NCBI RefSeq assembly: GCF_020829665.1
Contig: NZ_JAIVFT010000006.1
Location: forward strand, 124,001 to 188,000
Direction of reading: 5' to 3'
Source of the DNA: Nostoc sp. CHAB 5824
GTDB lineage: Bacteria > Cyanobacteriota > Cyanobacteriia > Cyanobacteriales > Nostocaceae
Length of the DNA: 64,000 nt
Position 1 is the stretch's first letter, and each line of letters starts with the position of its first letter. Shown one piece after another: positions 38,058-47,335 of this stretch. The notes below the pieces were generated by a model that did not search any database, was not told the origin of the DNA, and saw only the letters and a program-made list of their open reading frames with translations. Position numbers and translations under genes: made by a program.

Positions 38058-39041
38058 ATGCCTACTGTCAACACCCAAACGGAAAACCTCAATACCAAAT
38101 TCACAGCTGATATGGTGCGAACCTATCTGCGAGAAATTGGTCGTGTACCACTGCTAACCCGTGAACAAGAGATTGTCTATGGAAAGCAGGTGCAACAAAT
38201 GATGAAATTCATCGACGCCAAGGAAGCTTTGGCGAAGAAACTGCACCGCGAACCGAATATGTCAGAGTGGGCTGACCACGTTCAACAATCGGAAACCGAG
38301 ATACAACAAACGGTGGCCCAAGGTAAACGGGCAAAGCAAAAAATGATCGAAGCGAATTTGCGCTTGGTCGTTGCTATTGCCAAAAAGTACCAAAAGCGGA
38401 ATATGGAATTTCTGGATTTAATTCAGGAAGGAACACTAGGATTAGAGCGGGGTGTAGAAAAATTTGACCCAATGAGGGGTTATAAGTTCTCAACTTACGC
38501 TTACTGGTGGATTCGCCAAGCGATTACTCGTGCGATCGCCCAGCAAGGTCGCACCATCCGCTTACCGATCCACATTACCGAAAAACTGAATAAAATCAAA
38601 AAAGTGCAGCGCGAGTTGGCTCAAACCTTGGGGCGATCGCCTACTCCAGCAGAAATTGCCAAAGAACTGGAACTAGAACCGGCTCAGATCCGCGAGTATC
38701 TGAACATGGCGCGTCAACCAGTGTCTTTGGATGTTAAAGTTGGCGATAACCAGGATACTGAGTTGCAAGAAATGCTCGAAGATGATGGCCCATCACCAGA
38801 GTATTACACTAACCAGGAATTCTTACGCCAAGACTTGAACAACCTGCTAGCAGAACTAACTCCGCAACAGCGACAAGTTTTAGCCCTACGCTTTGGTTTA
38901 GAAGATGGTAACGAAATGTCATTGGCGAAAGTGGGTGAGAGATTAAATCTCAGCCGTGAACGCGTCCGCCAGTTAGAGCATCAAGCTTTGGCTCATCTGC
39001 GTCGCCGTCGTGCCAATGTCCAAGAATACGTTGCTAGTTAA
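38058..39041 (+). CDS. Group 2 sigma-70 factor (RpoD/SigA-like)
   Basis: 327 residues. Directs RNA polymerase to promoters; group 2 sigmas are non-essential and respond to carbon, nitrogen or stress in cyanobacteria. Regions: 1.2 at about 18-45 (VRTYLREIGRVPLLT), 2 at about 90-165 (NLRLVVAIAKKY, YAYWWIRQAITRAI), 3 at about 170-240, and 4 at about 265-325 with GERLNLSRERVRQLEHQAL. The group 1 N-terminal extension is missing. I cannot say with confidence whether it is SigB, C, D or E. ATG 38058. A strong two-hairpin terminator follows. Confidence 0.94.
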   Translation: MPTVNTQTENLNTKFTADMVRTYLREIGRVPLLTREQEIVYGKQVQQMMKFIDAKEALAKKLHREPNMSEWADHVQQSETEIQQTVAQGKRAKQKMIEANLRLVVAIAKKYQKRNMEFLDLIQEGTLGLERGVEKFDPMRGYKFSTYAYWWIRQAITRAIAQQGRTIRLPIHITEKLNKIKKVQRELAQTLGRSPTPAEIAKELELEPAQIREYLNMARQPVSLDVKVGDNQDTELQEMLEDDGPSPEYYTNQEFLRQDLNNLLAELTPQQRQVLALRFGLEDGNEMSLAKVGERLNLSRERVRQLEHQALAHLRRRRANVQEYVAS

Positions 39042-39047
39042 AATGAG

Positions 39048-39118
39048 AGACGCGAAATGCCGCGTCTTTCCACCACCTTGGTGATGCGCCTCCTGAAAAT
39101 TCAGGGGGCTATTTTTTT
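39048..39118 (+). terminator. Double hairpin terminator after sigma factor
   Basis: Hairpin 1: AGACGCG (39048-39054) / CGCGTCT (39061-39067). Hairpin 2: GCCTCCTGA (39088-39096) / TCAGGGGGC (39101-39109), then seven Ts. The second is a good Rho-independent terminator. Confidence 0.8.
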
Positions 39119-39365
39119 AGATCAAGATAATTAACGAAAAGTGCAGTAATTTAGCAAATTTTCCCAATCTGGGACGCAAGCGTGATGAACTTTTACCTTT
39201 GTTACGTAGCTTTCCTGTAGATGATTATCTGAGTTTTCTATCGTGCGATGTCTACGATGGTCACTGAGCTTGTCGAAGTGCGGGCTACGCCTACGCTTTT
39301 CTTTCGGCTCAATGATATACCAAAATGAATGCGTGAATTACTCAAATGAGAAAATATTCAGGCAA

Positions 39366-39666
39366 TTGAGAAAGTAAAAGCTTCTTTTGAGAAAGTAAGA
39401 GCTACTTTTACTTGCGGAAAACACTAAAATGAGAAAGTAAAAGCTGCTTTTGTTTGTAGAAAACACTAAAATGCGAAATTAAAAGCTGCTTTTGTTTGTG
39501 GAAAACACTAAAATGAAAAAGTAAAAGCTACTTTTGTTTGTGGAAAACACTAAAATGCGAAATTAAAAGCTGCTTTTGAAAAACTAAAAGTTGCTTTTGT
39601 TTGTGGAAAACACTAAAATGCGAAATCAAAAGCTGTTTTTGAAGAAGTAAAAGCTTCTTTTGAGTA
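39366..39666. repeat. 42-bp minisatellite made of 21-bp palindromic half-units
   Basis: AACACTAAAATG recurs at a 42-bp period (anchor ACAC at 39421, 39463, 39505, 39547, then 39610 after a 63-bp step). Between anchors lie 21-bp units centred on the palindrome AAAAGCTGCTTTT, so each can form a small hairpin. All frames contain stops. It lies between the sigma-factor terminator and the TPR gene's 3' end. Confidence 0.8.
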
Positions 39667-39764
39667 AGCAATCAAGCATTTTTACTTAATTTAATATGAA
39701 TTTTAGTCTAGGCGAATCGTGTGTCTAAGTTTTAGGATGGTACACTTTGCCGAAAAGTCAAATT

Positions 39765-41411
39765 TTACTGTGATGCGGAGAGGCGATCGCGAAAATATGC
39801 TAAATTTTTATGAGTAGTAACAGTATTAGGATGATTCACCCCTAACTGTCGCTCAAAAATATCTAAAGCTTGGATGTAAAGGGGTTCGGCTTCGCTGTAT
39901 CTGCCTTGGGAGTCGTAGAGTAACGCTAGGTTGTTGAGGCTAGTGGCGACATCTGGATGTGATTCTCCCAGCAATTGACGCCTGAGTGCCAAAGCTTGGA
40001 TGTAAAGGGGTTCGGCTTCGCTGTATCTGCCTTGGGAGTAGTAGAGTGACGCTAGGTTGTTGAAGCTTTGTGTGACATCTGGATGTTCATCACCCAGCAG
40101 TTGACGCCTGAGTGCCAAAGCTTGGGTGAAAAGGGATTCGGCTTCGCTGTATCTGCCTTGGAAGTAGTAGAGATATGCTAGGTTGTTGAGGCTTTGGGCG
40201 ACATCTGGATGTGATTCTCCCAGCAGTTGACGCCTGAGTGCTAAAGCTTGGATGTAAAGGGGTTCGGCTTCGGTGTATTTGCCTTGGCAGTGGTAGAGTA
40301 ACGCTAGGTTGTTGAGGCTAGTGGCGACATCTGGATGTTCATCACCCAGCAGTTGACGCCTGAGTGCCAAAGCTTGGGTGAAAAGGGATTCGGCTTCGCT
40401 GTATCTGCCTTGGAAGTAGTAGAGATACGCTAGGTTGTTGAGGCTTTGGGCGACATCTGGATGTGATTCTCCCAGCAGTTGACGCCTGAGTGCTAAAGCT
40501 TGGATGTAAAGGGGTTCGGCTTCGCTGTATCTGCCTTGGAAGTAGTAGAGTCCCGCTAGGTTGTTGAGGCTAGTGGCGACATCTTCCTCTAACCCTAATT
40601 CTTTTTGCAATTCCAGCGCTTTATAAATATACTTAATTGCTAAATCTAATTCTTGTTGATAGTCCTGGGCTTCACCTCTGTCTAATCTCTGTTTGTAAAT
40701 GTTCGCCAATGTAATATACAAACTTGCTAATTTTGCGTCTTTAATTTCGCTTTGCTGTTCTATTTGCTGAATTAATCTTTGTAAATCTTCAATGGGTAAA
40801 AAATATTCATTCTCACTATTAAAGTTTTCTAATTCCGTACTTATTAACGCAAAACGTATAGCCTCAACTTCTCTCGCAGAAATTACATTTTTAGCATGGG
40901 AAACAAACCGAAATACTCCATTACGCCAACTCCAAAAATCCGGCGCTTTTTTCATTAAATTAATCATCAATTGATGCGTCACCCACAGGACAATCGCAAA
41001 AGGAAATTTCCCCAAACCCTCCCTTGTCCACTGCAAATAACCAAAGAACTTTTCTTGTGCTGATTGTTCTTCCCCCAGCCTGAGAAAAAGCAACTTTTCT
41101 GCACCCGTGATAGTTATCACTGCTGGTTGGTACTGTTGTAGACATTCTTCATTTTCTAAGAGTTCTTGAATAGCGGCTTTTAAATTAGGTTCTTGTTCGT
41201 ATAATGTAACAGTATAAGTACAAAAATGAGGTTTTAATTCTGTTTCATAGCGGTCAATTATTTTATCCCGAAAATCAGCATTATCACAAACACCAATGAG
41301 TAAATTAAATTTACCTGCTCCCGCTTCAATGGAGACAATTAAATCATCAAAAGCATCTTGATTTTTTTTATCAGTGTTAATATTTTTATTCTGATTATTT
41401 GCTGTCATCAA
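39765..41411 (-). CDS. TPR (kinesin-light-chain type) protein with N-terminal NTPase-like domain
   Basis: 548 residues. The N-terminal 170 residues resemble a P-loop-fold domain lacking Walker A (starts IVSIEAGAGKFNLLIGVCDN, later APDFWSWRNGVFRF), a module often attached to TPRs in cyanobacteria. Six near-identical 42-residue TPRs follow (about residues 285-535; unit pattern NNLAxLYYxQGRYSEAEPLY). Units 1-2 and 3-4 are almost identical as a pair, indicating a recent 252-bp duplication. Its start overlaps the end of the AAA gene by 17 bp (41395-41411), so the two are translationally coupled. Likely a scaffold or sensor partner of that NTPase; function unknown. Confidence 0.85.
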   Translation of the reverse strand: MMTANNQNKNINTDKKNQDAFDDLIVSIEAGAGKFNLLIGVCDNADFRDKIIDRYETELKPHFCTYTVTLYEQEPNLKAAIQELLENEECLQQYQPAVITITGAEKLLFLRLGEEQSAQEKFFGYLQWTREGLGKFPFAIVLWVTHQLMINLMKKAPDFWSWRNGVFRFVSHAKNVISAREVEAIRFALISTELENFNSENEYFLPIEDLQRLIQQIEQQSEIKDAKLASLYITLANIYKQRLDRGEAQDYQQELDLAIKYIYKALELQKELGLEEDVATSLNNLAGLYYFQGRYSEAEPLYIQALALRRQLLGESHPDVAQSLNNLAYLYYFQGRYSEAESLFTQALALRRQLLGDEHPDVATSLNNLALLYHCQGKYTEAEPLYIQALALRRQLLGESHPDVAQSLNNLAYLYYFQGRYSEAESLFTQALALRRQLLGDEHPDVTQSFNNLASLYYSQGRYSEAEPLYIQALALRRQLLGESHPDVATSLNNLALLYDSQGRYSEAEPLYIQALDIFERQLGVNHPNTVTTHKNLAYFRDRLSASQ

Positions 41412-42690
41412 TTAAGCCCTCCTCACGCAACAATTCGACAACAATAGGATGAACATCATACCAATTTTGACGGTTGCGATATTCAAGCACATAAAGCCCA
41501 TGTAGTAAATCAAGAAATTCTTGTTGTTTCGGGTCTTCTGGCTTGAAATTTTGATAAGTTGTTTGCAATATTTGATAATCTACCCTACCTAAAGGCATAG
41601 CAAAATCATTGCGAATATTATTAATTGCTTGGTCTAAAATTTCATCATTAATTATTACTTTATCTTCTGGTTTGCGGCGAATTAACCGCAGACAAATCCG
41701 ACAACATTCATTAGAAATGCGAATTAATTCCCGCAACACGCCACCACTATTTAAAACTATTTTTTTTGCTGTTGATGATTCCAGTAAATTATTTGAGATT
41801 CGTTTAGTCAATATTTCACAAAGAATATTCAAATTTTCTGGAAATGGTGTAGCATTTGCTAAATGACTCTCCCCTTTTTTAAATAATTTTAAAACAGGCA
41901 TCACCACAACTTGGTCATTAGTTTCATTTTCAATAGTTGGTTTGAGTGCTGTTTCCCGCAAAGCCGCAACGGGGATAGTATAAATAATCCTGAATCCAGG
42001 TAAACAAAGAGCTTTGATATTATCTTTAAAGAGATGATTGACTAGTGCTAAATCAAGTTTATCTAAATCATCAAGAATTACTAATATTTGTTTTTTTGTA
42101 ACCGCTTGAATTGCTGCGGCGATAATATTTAATTGAGCGACTAACTCAGAAATTTTGCGCTCAAATTCTTGTTTGAGTTCATAACGAATTTTTGAGTCAA
42201 CTTTTAATTTGACACTAAATAATTTCAATATATTAAAATCTTTAGAAGCTTCCCTTTCAATATTGGTTTCTTCCGTGCGGACGCGGGTAGCAAACCATTT
42301 ATCAATGGCATTTTTAGTAGAAGCAGGAATATCAATTTGACGTGCTTCCGCTTCCAACATTAAATTAACAGCAATAGAAAAGAGGACATTAATATGATTT
42401 ACGTCAGACATTTCTATAGTGTCAGCAATAGAAAATAAAACAACAAAATATTTATCTTCTATTCTCCGGCTAAATTCCGCCAACAAAGTAGACTTACCAC
42501 ATCCCCGATGTCCGGTGAAAACAACCTTACCATCTGAATTGGGACTATCTTCAATCAACTGTATCAATTCATCAATAGTATCTTCGCCATACTCTACCCG
42601 AAACCGTCGTAAATCATTCTCTTCAATTAAGGGTAACAGTTCCAAATTACGATAAGCTTGTTGAAACGACTTGAGTAAATCTTCAGTCAT
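41395..42690 (-). CDS. AAA/STAND-like P-loop ATPase coupled to the TPR protein
   Basis: 431 residues. Walker A is GHRGCGKST at 60-68 and Walker B is ILVILDDLDKL with Asp207-Asp208. Downstream are a sensor-like strand IIYTIPVAAL and a helical/winged region (about 300-430) of the kind seen in STAND and KAP NTPases. Predicted soluble. It is the first gene of the two-gene unit and would be the nucleotide switch, with the TPR protein as partner. ATG 42690. I know of no assigned function for this pair. Defence, cell-death signalling or protein-complex remodelling are all possible. Confidence 0.85.
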   Translation of the reverse strand: MTEDLLKSFQQAYRNLELLPLIEENDLRRFRVEYGEDTIDELIQLIEDSPNSDGKVVFTGHRGCGKSTLLAEFSRRIEDKYFVVLFSIADTIEMSDVNHINVLFSIAVNLMLEAEARQIDIPASTKNAIDKWFATRVRTEETNIEREASKDFNILKLFSVKLKVDSKIRYELKQEFERKISELVAQLNIIAAAIQAVTKKQILVILDDLDKLDLALVNHLFKDNIKALCLPGFRIIYTIPVAALRETALKPTIENETNDQVVVMPVLKLFKKGESHLANATPFPENLNILCEILTKRISNNLLESSTAKKIVLNSGGVLRELIRISNECCRICLRLIRRKPEDKVIINDEILDQAINNIRNDFAMPLGRVDYQILQTTYQNFKPEDPKQQEFLDLLHGLYVLEYRNRQNWYDVHPIVVELLREEGLIDDSK

Positions 42691-43516
42691 AGAATAGGGT
42701 AAATATAATTAACCTGCACCACAGTTAATTATCACCGATTTCCCCACAGATGGAAATCCAAAATGATCGTTTCTGGGTAGAGGGATAATTTTATCCAAAC
42801 CCCCACAACCCATCAAAATTGCAACTTAATTTGGTCACAATATTTACACCATTGCAACCCTTTTTCAATCTGACGCACTTTCACGTCTAGGCGCAGTCTT
42901 CCTCAATCTACGGGACTACCTGCAAGTACCAAAATTACTTTGACTGTAGGACTATTACTCATAATCGAGTAAAAAAGTTATTATCAAAACTCAGTACTCA
43001 TCTAAGGTGCAATCCTTTTCTATGAAAGCAACAAGGGAGCGATTTGCTACAAGGGCTACTTAATGGTAAACCAATAGCGGTGCAATCCTTTTTTATGAAA
43101 GCAACAAGGGAGCGATGCCTACGGCGGGCTACGCCTACGCAGAAATTGGCGGCACTTGGGAAGAGATTATAGCAAAGACAAGGGCTGAATTTGCTGAAAG
43201 AGCGATGAAATCAGCATTTTTATCATCTGAAAAATCTCAAAGGCAAGATATCAAACAATTAAATGTTAATTGAGAAGGTTTAATTTGCGATTAACCTCAC
43301 CCAATGGGATGAATCTATTGGATGAAGAATAAATACTCTAAGTGATGGTAATCTAAGGTTGTTGAGCTAAATTAAATATAAACTTTAGTTTTTGACAGTT
43401 TTCTTTTTTGGACAATAGTAATATAAGTTGTAAACAAAGTCTTTGATAATTAAGACTTAGTGATAATTTAAGTAAGTTCTAAAGAACTTAGTTAGTTTTT
43501 TAACAGGAGAAGTAGG
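42691..43516. other. Intergenic with duplicated segment and gene remnant
   Basis: 826 bp. A roughly 45-bp segment (GGTGCAATCCTTTT...AAAGCAACAAGGGAGCGAT) occurs at about 43008-43054 and again at about 43080-43116. The second copy runs into the remnant described separately. The rest is AT-rich with no other feature. Confidence 0.55.
43114..43273 (+). pseudogene. Short gene remnant fused to a dispersed repeat
   Basis: An open frame of 52 codons from ATG 43114. The first residues (MPTAGYAYAEIGG) come from the dispersed repeat CCTACGGCGGGCTACGCCTA. The rest (GGTWEEIIAKTRAEFAERAM, then KSAFLSSEKSQRQ) looks like the helical C-terminus of a lost small protein. No RBS is convincing, so it is probably a relic. 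Confidence 0.4.
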
Positions 43517-44218
43517 GTGCTTAACAACCTTCATCAGTTTTTATCTCCCCGTCAGTGGAGAATTTCCCTCGCAGGCTTAGGCTTACTTCTCGGTTTAGGC
43601 TTTATAGGCAAGCAGACTCAAGTAGTACCAGTTACAGATTCTCCATTATCATCGGCTCAGATTCAAAAAACCTCCGACAACTCTCTTCTGTCACAGCTAA
43701 GAAGAGTTCGAGAGCAGAGAAGTCAACTTAATGCGGCTTCTGGAGATAAAGAGCTTTTTGCCCATAAGAGCGGAAAAACAGTACCTATAATAACCGCGCT
43801 GGTTCCAGGTTCTCAAGGAGCTACAAAAGGCATAGGAGTTTTACCAAAAGCGAATTTTCCTGAAAAAGATGGGGTTTATCTCTATGGTCAATCCCCAAAA
43901 CCAAACCAGCTTGGTCAAGGTTACATCATATTTCAAAAGCAGCAGGCTAAGGTAACGGGTGCATTATATATGCCCCAATCAGAGTTTAATTGTTTTCAGG
44001 GTACACTTAACCGATCAGGAGAGTTGGCGATGACGGTTAATGGTTCATCAAATCAAGCCAGTTCTGCTCAGTCGAATCAGGTCGCTACAAGCAGTAGACT
44101 GCCTAAAGTCGGTGAAGATCAGTCAAGTAGTTATGCTTACTCAGTGGCTTTGCAAGACTTTCACCGGTTAAATTCCATCACTGCTAGCGATCGCCGCACA
44201 TTGCAAATGTGCAAGTAA
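43517..44218 (+). CDS. Exported protein of unknown function
   Basis: 233 residues. GTG 43517 follows AGGAG by 8 nt. An N-terminal hydrophobic segment (about 17-32, LAGLGLLLGLGFIG) is a signal peptide or anchor. Beyond it are a polar helical part (LLSQLRRVREQRSQLN) and a beta-rich domain (KDGVYLYGQSPKPNQLGQGY) of a type common among unnamed cyanobacterial periplasmic proteins. Two cysteines (CFQGT and the penultimate residue) could pair. No family name known to me. Convergent with cobO, with an 8-bp gap. Confidence 0.75.
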   Translation: MLNNLHQFLSPRQWRISLAGLGLLLGLGFIGKQTQVVPVTDSPLSSAQIQKTSDNSLLSQLRRVREQRSQLNAASGDKELFAHKSGKTVPIITALVPGSQGATKGIGVLPKANFPEKDGVYLYGQSPKPNQLGQGYIIFQKQQAKVTGALYMPQSEFNCFQGTLNRSGELAMTVNGSSNQASSAQSNQVATSSRLPKVGEDQSSSYAYSVALQDFHRLNSITASDRRTLQMCK

Positions 44219-44226
44219 TCTTTAAG

Positions 44227-44907
44227 TTAATACTCAATTCCTGGTTGCGCTTTAACGCCTTGATCGCGGAAAGGGTGCTTAACTAGGGTCATTTCGGTTA
44301 CGAGGTCAGCACGCTCAATTAAAGCAGCCGGTGCGCCTCTACCTGTAAGAATAACGTGCTTGTTAGCTGGTTTTTGCGCCAAACCCGCTAAAACGTCTTC
44401 TACTTCTAAATAAGACATTTTGAGGGCAATATTGATTTCATCTAACAACACTAGATGAAAATCTGGATTGCGGATGTATTCTAATGATTTCTCCCACGCG
44501 GCGCTAGCTTTATCGAGATCGCGATCGCGGTCTTGAGTTTCCCAGGTAAAGCCTTCGCCCATTGCGTGAAATTCTAACTGGTCTTCCCAATAGCTGAAAA
44601 CTCTTTTTTCTGAAGGTTCCCAGCTACCTTTGATAAATTGGACGATCGCAACTTTATACCCGTGACCAAGCGATCGTAACACCATTCCCAAAGCCGCAGT
44701 GGTTTTACCCTTACCATTACCAGTATTTACAATAATTAATCCTTTTTCTGGGACAGCTTGTGCTATGCGTTGATCCTGTACTTCCTTACGCCGCTGCATC
44801 TTTTTGCGATACTGTTCATCAGTTAGAGATGAAGACATTACCTGATCAATCAAGCGTCCAATCTCTTGGTCTGGGTTCGATTCTTGTGGTGTGTCGTTTG
44901 TCATCAA
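44227..44907 (-). CDS. cobO: Cob(I)yrinic acid a,c-diamide adenosyltransferase
   Basis: 226 residues, CobO/BtuR/CobA family; transfers the adenosyl group from ATP to the cobalt of corrinoids, giving the coenzyme B12 form. P-loop GNGKGKTT at 63-70 (binds ATP in unusual orientation), VQFIKGSWEPSEKR, Walker-B-like LVLLDEIN, and the C-terminal VKHPFRDQGVKAQPGIEY. Cytoplasmic. The N-terminal 50 residues are an extra polar helix. ATG 44907 (or 44904). No cobalamin riboswitch was recognised upstream. Confidence 0.96.
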   Translation of the reverse strand: MMTNDTPQESNPDQEIGRLIDQVMSSSLTDEQYRKKMQRRKEVQDQRIAQAVPEKGLIIVNTGNGKGKTTAALGMVLRSLGHGYKVAIVQFIKGSWEPSEKRVFSYWEDQLEFHAMGEGFTWETQDRDRDLDKASAAWEKSLEYIRNPDFHLVLLDEINIALKMSYLEVEDVLAGLAQKPANKHVILTGRGAPAALIERADLVTEMTLVKHPFRDQGVKAQPGIEY

Positions 44908-45321
44908 CCTTGTCTAGAAATAACTGTTAAAAGTGTTGAGAATGAACCAAAATCATCTTGCTTATCCAATTTTACTTAAATGACTTGATTGGAAATGTCC
45001 AGTAAGTTTCCATGTGAAATATTCATATTGTGTTAGCTTTATTAACAGGATTTGCAGACAAGTATGGAAATCTATATGATATACAAACTCAAATTATAAT
45101 TTGAGTTTACTATTATTGTTTTAAATAATTTAATATGTTCATTAAAGCACTTTACCAGTAAAATTTGTTATTCTCTCGTTTGGTACAGTCATGAGTTAGA
45201 CTACCAACTGAGGGCAATGCCTGTAGCGGACGAGTACGCGATCATACCCTTTGAAATGTCTCACCTATACTATTTGGCTTAACTGTCAAGGGTGTGATGT
45301 ATGATGTTGGGAATTGCGCGT
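44908..45321. other. Intergenic, nothing recognised
   Basis: 414 bp, AT-rich, between cobO and the GFA gene (both minus strand). Short GCGATC-containing scraps only; no gene, riboswitch or terminator could be supported. Confidence 0.4.
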
Positions 45322-45777
45322 TTATGGATGCTGTTGTCTCCATTTTTCCCATAAAGGTTGCAAATCCTCTGGTTGCCCATCATAGTTGAGCAATTGGTCT
45401 GAAATTATCACCCATGACTGGGCACTGCGTGTCCAAACGTTGCCGACTGGGCGTAACCAACTTGTATCATCTAACGTTCCGGGTTTGACGTTGATAGTAT
45501 TTGGGTTGTAAGTCCGTTCATGGAACAATCGCGTTCCGCAGTCGCCACAGAACAAGTTAGTTATTTCACGCCCGCTATCAGCTTTGCGAGTCCAAGCTTT
45601 CGGTTGTCCCTGAGCAATCACAACAGCATTTCGTGGTACGGTGAGAGACATTCCAAAGGCACTAGAGGATTGTTTCTGACACTCCTTACAATGGCATACG
45701 TAGAGGGTTAACGGTTCGGCATGAATTTCATAACGAATCTGTCCACATTGACAACCTCCAGTATATGGAAGACTCAA
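45322..45777 (-). CDS. GFA (glutathione-dependent formaldehyde-activating/CENP-V) family protein
   Basis: 151 residues. Zinc-binding cysteines: GGCQCGQIRYE (CxC) near residue 9, CHCKECQKQSSSAFG near 29-34, and FCGDCGTRL (CxxC) near 97. These make up the GFA fold. Some members bind glutathione and formaldehyde; many are of unknown substrate. Cytoplasmic. ATG 45777. Confidence 0.9.
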   Translation of the reverse strand: MSLPYTGGCQCGQIRYEIHAEPLTLYVCHCKECQKQSSSAFGMSLTVPRNAVVIAQGQPKAWTRKADSGREITNLFCGDCGTRLFHERTYNPNTINVKPGTLDDTSWLRPVGNVWTRSAQSWVIISDQLLNYDGQPEDLQPLWEKWRQQHP

Positions 45778-45874
45778 AAGTTTTATCTCCTTACATTTGG
45801 TGTTGCTTCATCATACTAACTAGAAATGGGGGACATGAAGACATTTTCATTATCCACGTCTCTCTAAATCTCCC

Positions 45875-47140
45875 TCATTCTTCATCTTCATCCAATTCAT
45901 TATCTTCACTCCAATACTGTTGAGGTGCATTTCCGTGAACTTCTAAAATCTTTGGTTTTTTGATTTTATTATCAGGCGGATTAATTGCTTCTAACTGCAC
46001 ATCAAATTTCCAGTTGTCACCAAAATCATAAAGATAGGTCATTTTAGCACCCGGTTCTAGAGACAAATCACCAATCTGCACTTGGTCGGCAAATGGCGGT
46101 GTTTCCATGTAGGGATGACCAATTTTGATTGTACGACCAAAATGGTCTTTATAACTAAACTCATATAGATGGTCGTAGTCAAAATCAAAAGCATCAAGAA
46201 TTGTCTCTGCTAGCCAGCCTAATGGTTTTTTCGCTGGTATGGCAATGCGTCTCCAAGCCTGAGAAATAGACACTTTAAAAATATAAATACCATCAGTAAA
46301 ACCTTGCTTTGGAGCAAATAAATTCTGCTTCCATTCTGGAAAAAATGGTTGAAAATGTGACTGCAATTTTCCGAAAGTCACATTGACATCATCCTGCAAT
46401 TCTCCTCGTATACCTAGCGGAAATAGGAATTGCAACAGAGCATCACCAAAGGGCAAGCGTTGTAAGCTGGTAATGCGCCACCCCTTGCCTTCTTGTGGCT
46501 TTCCTTGCTTGATAGATAACAATCCAAATAAGTCTAACAGGGCGACATTATGGAGTCCAGGATAATAACTAATATCGTGTTGATCTTCATATTTAGGAAA
46601 TTTTAAACCTTTATTTGGGACGCGGGGCCAAAGTTGAATGCATCTAAATAAGTTCCCGAATGAGTCTTGATGCTCACCCAAAACTTCGTTATTTCCCCAA
46701 ATCAACCAAGCTTCTAATAAATTGAAATAGCGTTCTGTTGGATTGAGATTTGACCATGATTTTAAGGTGGCTGCGTCTAATACTAAAATCTGCTTCTTTC
46801 CTTGGGATTTAATTTGCGCTATCCCAGAACTGCGTAATAACAGATATAGTCCATTAATGTAAGGGTATGATTTTTGTACAGGGCGTTTGAGTTTAGTTTC
46901 AATTGGGTGACTTAACCGACAATTAAGTTCTGATAGTACTTTCAGTGGTAAAAGGTTATTAACACTACTAACTTCCACTCCATTTGGTTGCAAGAAATCT
47001 ATTAAAGTTTGAAAGTCATGCAGAATCGTACCGGGTTGATTTTGATCAATGCTGAGTTCTTCTAGGAGTTGTTGTGACTCTGTTAAGGAAGGTAGTTCAG
47101 GATTGAGTGTGCGTTCCAATCGCGCGAATAAATCTTCCAT
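45875..47140 (-). CDS. Plasmid pRiA4b ORF-3 family protein
   Basis: 421 residues. The C-terminal 160 residues form the pRiA4b ORF-3-like domain (IYIFKVSISQAWRRIAIPA, LAETILDAFDFDYDHLYEF, and the hallmark YLYDFGDNWKF), found near mobile elements and in plasmids but of unknown function. The N-terminal 250 residues are helical with no known domain. An acidic tail (DNELDEDEE) ends the protein. ATG 47140. Not next to an intact transposase here. Confidence 0.87.
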   Translation of the reverse strand: MEDLFARLERTLNPELPSLTESQQLLEELSIDQNQPGTILHDFQTLIDFLQPNGVEVSSVNNLLPLKVLSELNCRLSHPIETKLKRPVQKSYPYINGLYLLLRSSGIAQIKSQGKKQILVLDAATLKSWSNLNPTERYFNLLEAWLIWGNNEVLGEHQDSFGNLFRCIQLWPRVPNKGLKFPKYEDQHDISYYPGLHNVALLDLFGLLSIKQGKPQEGKGWRITSLQRLPFGDALLQFLFPLGIRGELQDDVNVTFGKLQSHFQPFFPEWKQNLFAPKQGFTDGIYIFKVSISQAWRRIAIPAKKPLGWLAETILDAFDFDYDHLYEFSYKDHFGRTIKIGHPYMETPPFADQVQIGDLSLEPGAKMTYLYDFGDNWKFDVQLEAINPPDNKIKKPKILEVHGNAPQQYWSEDNELDEDEE

Positions 47141-47335
47141 AAATAAAAATTCTAAATTCTAAATTCACAATTTAACCTTCCGTAAAACTCTGTTCTCTTT
47201 ATACTATGGCTTCAGCAGTTACCCTAAAAAATATCGACCTGCCAAGTGTCACCGCAGGACTATCAACACCGTAAGCTTAATGAAATGTGAATGATAATAT
47301 TTTCACCGTCTACTTGATAATCCCAAGAATTTGAT

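Noticed and set aside
39366-39666. CRISPR array
   Set aside because: Units are directly adjacent 21/42-bp repeats with no unique spacers and no cas genes nearby.
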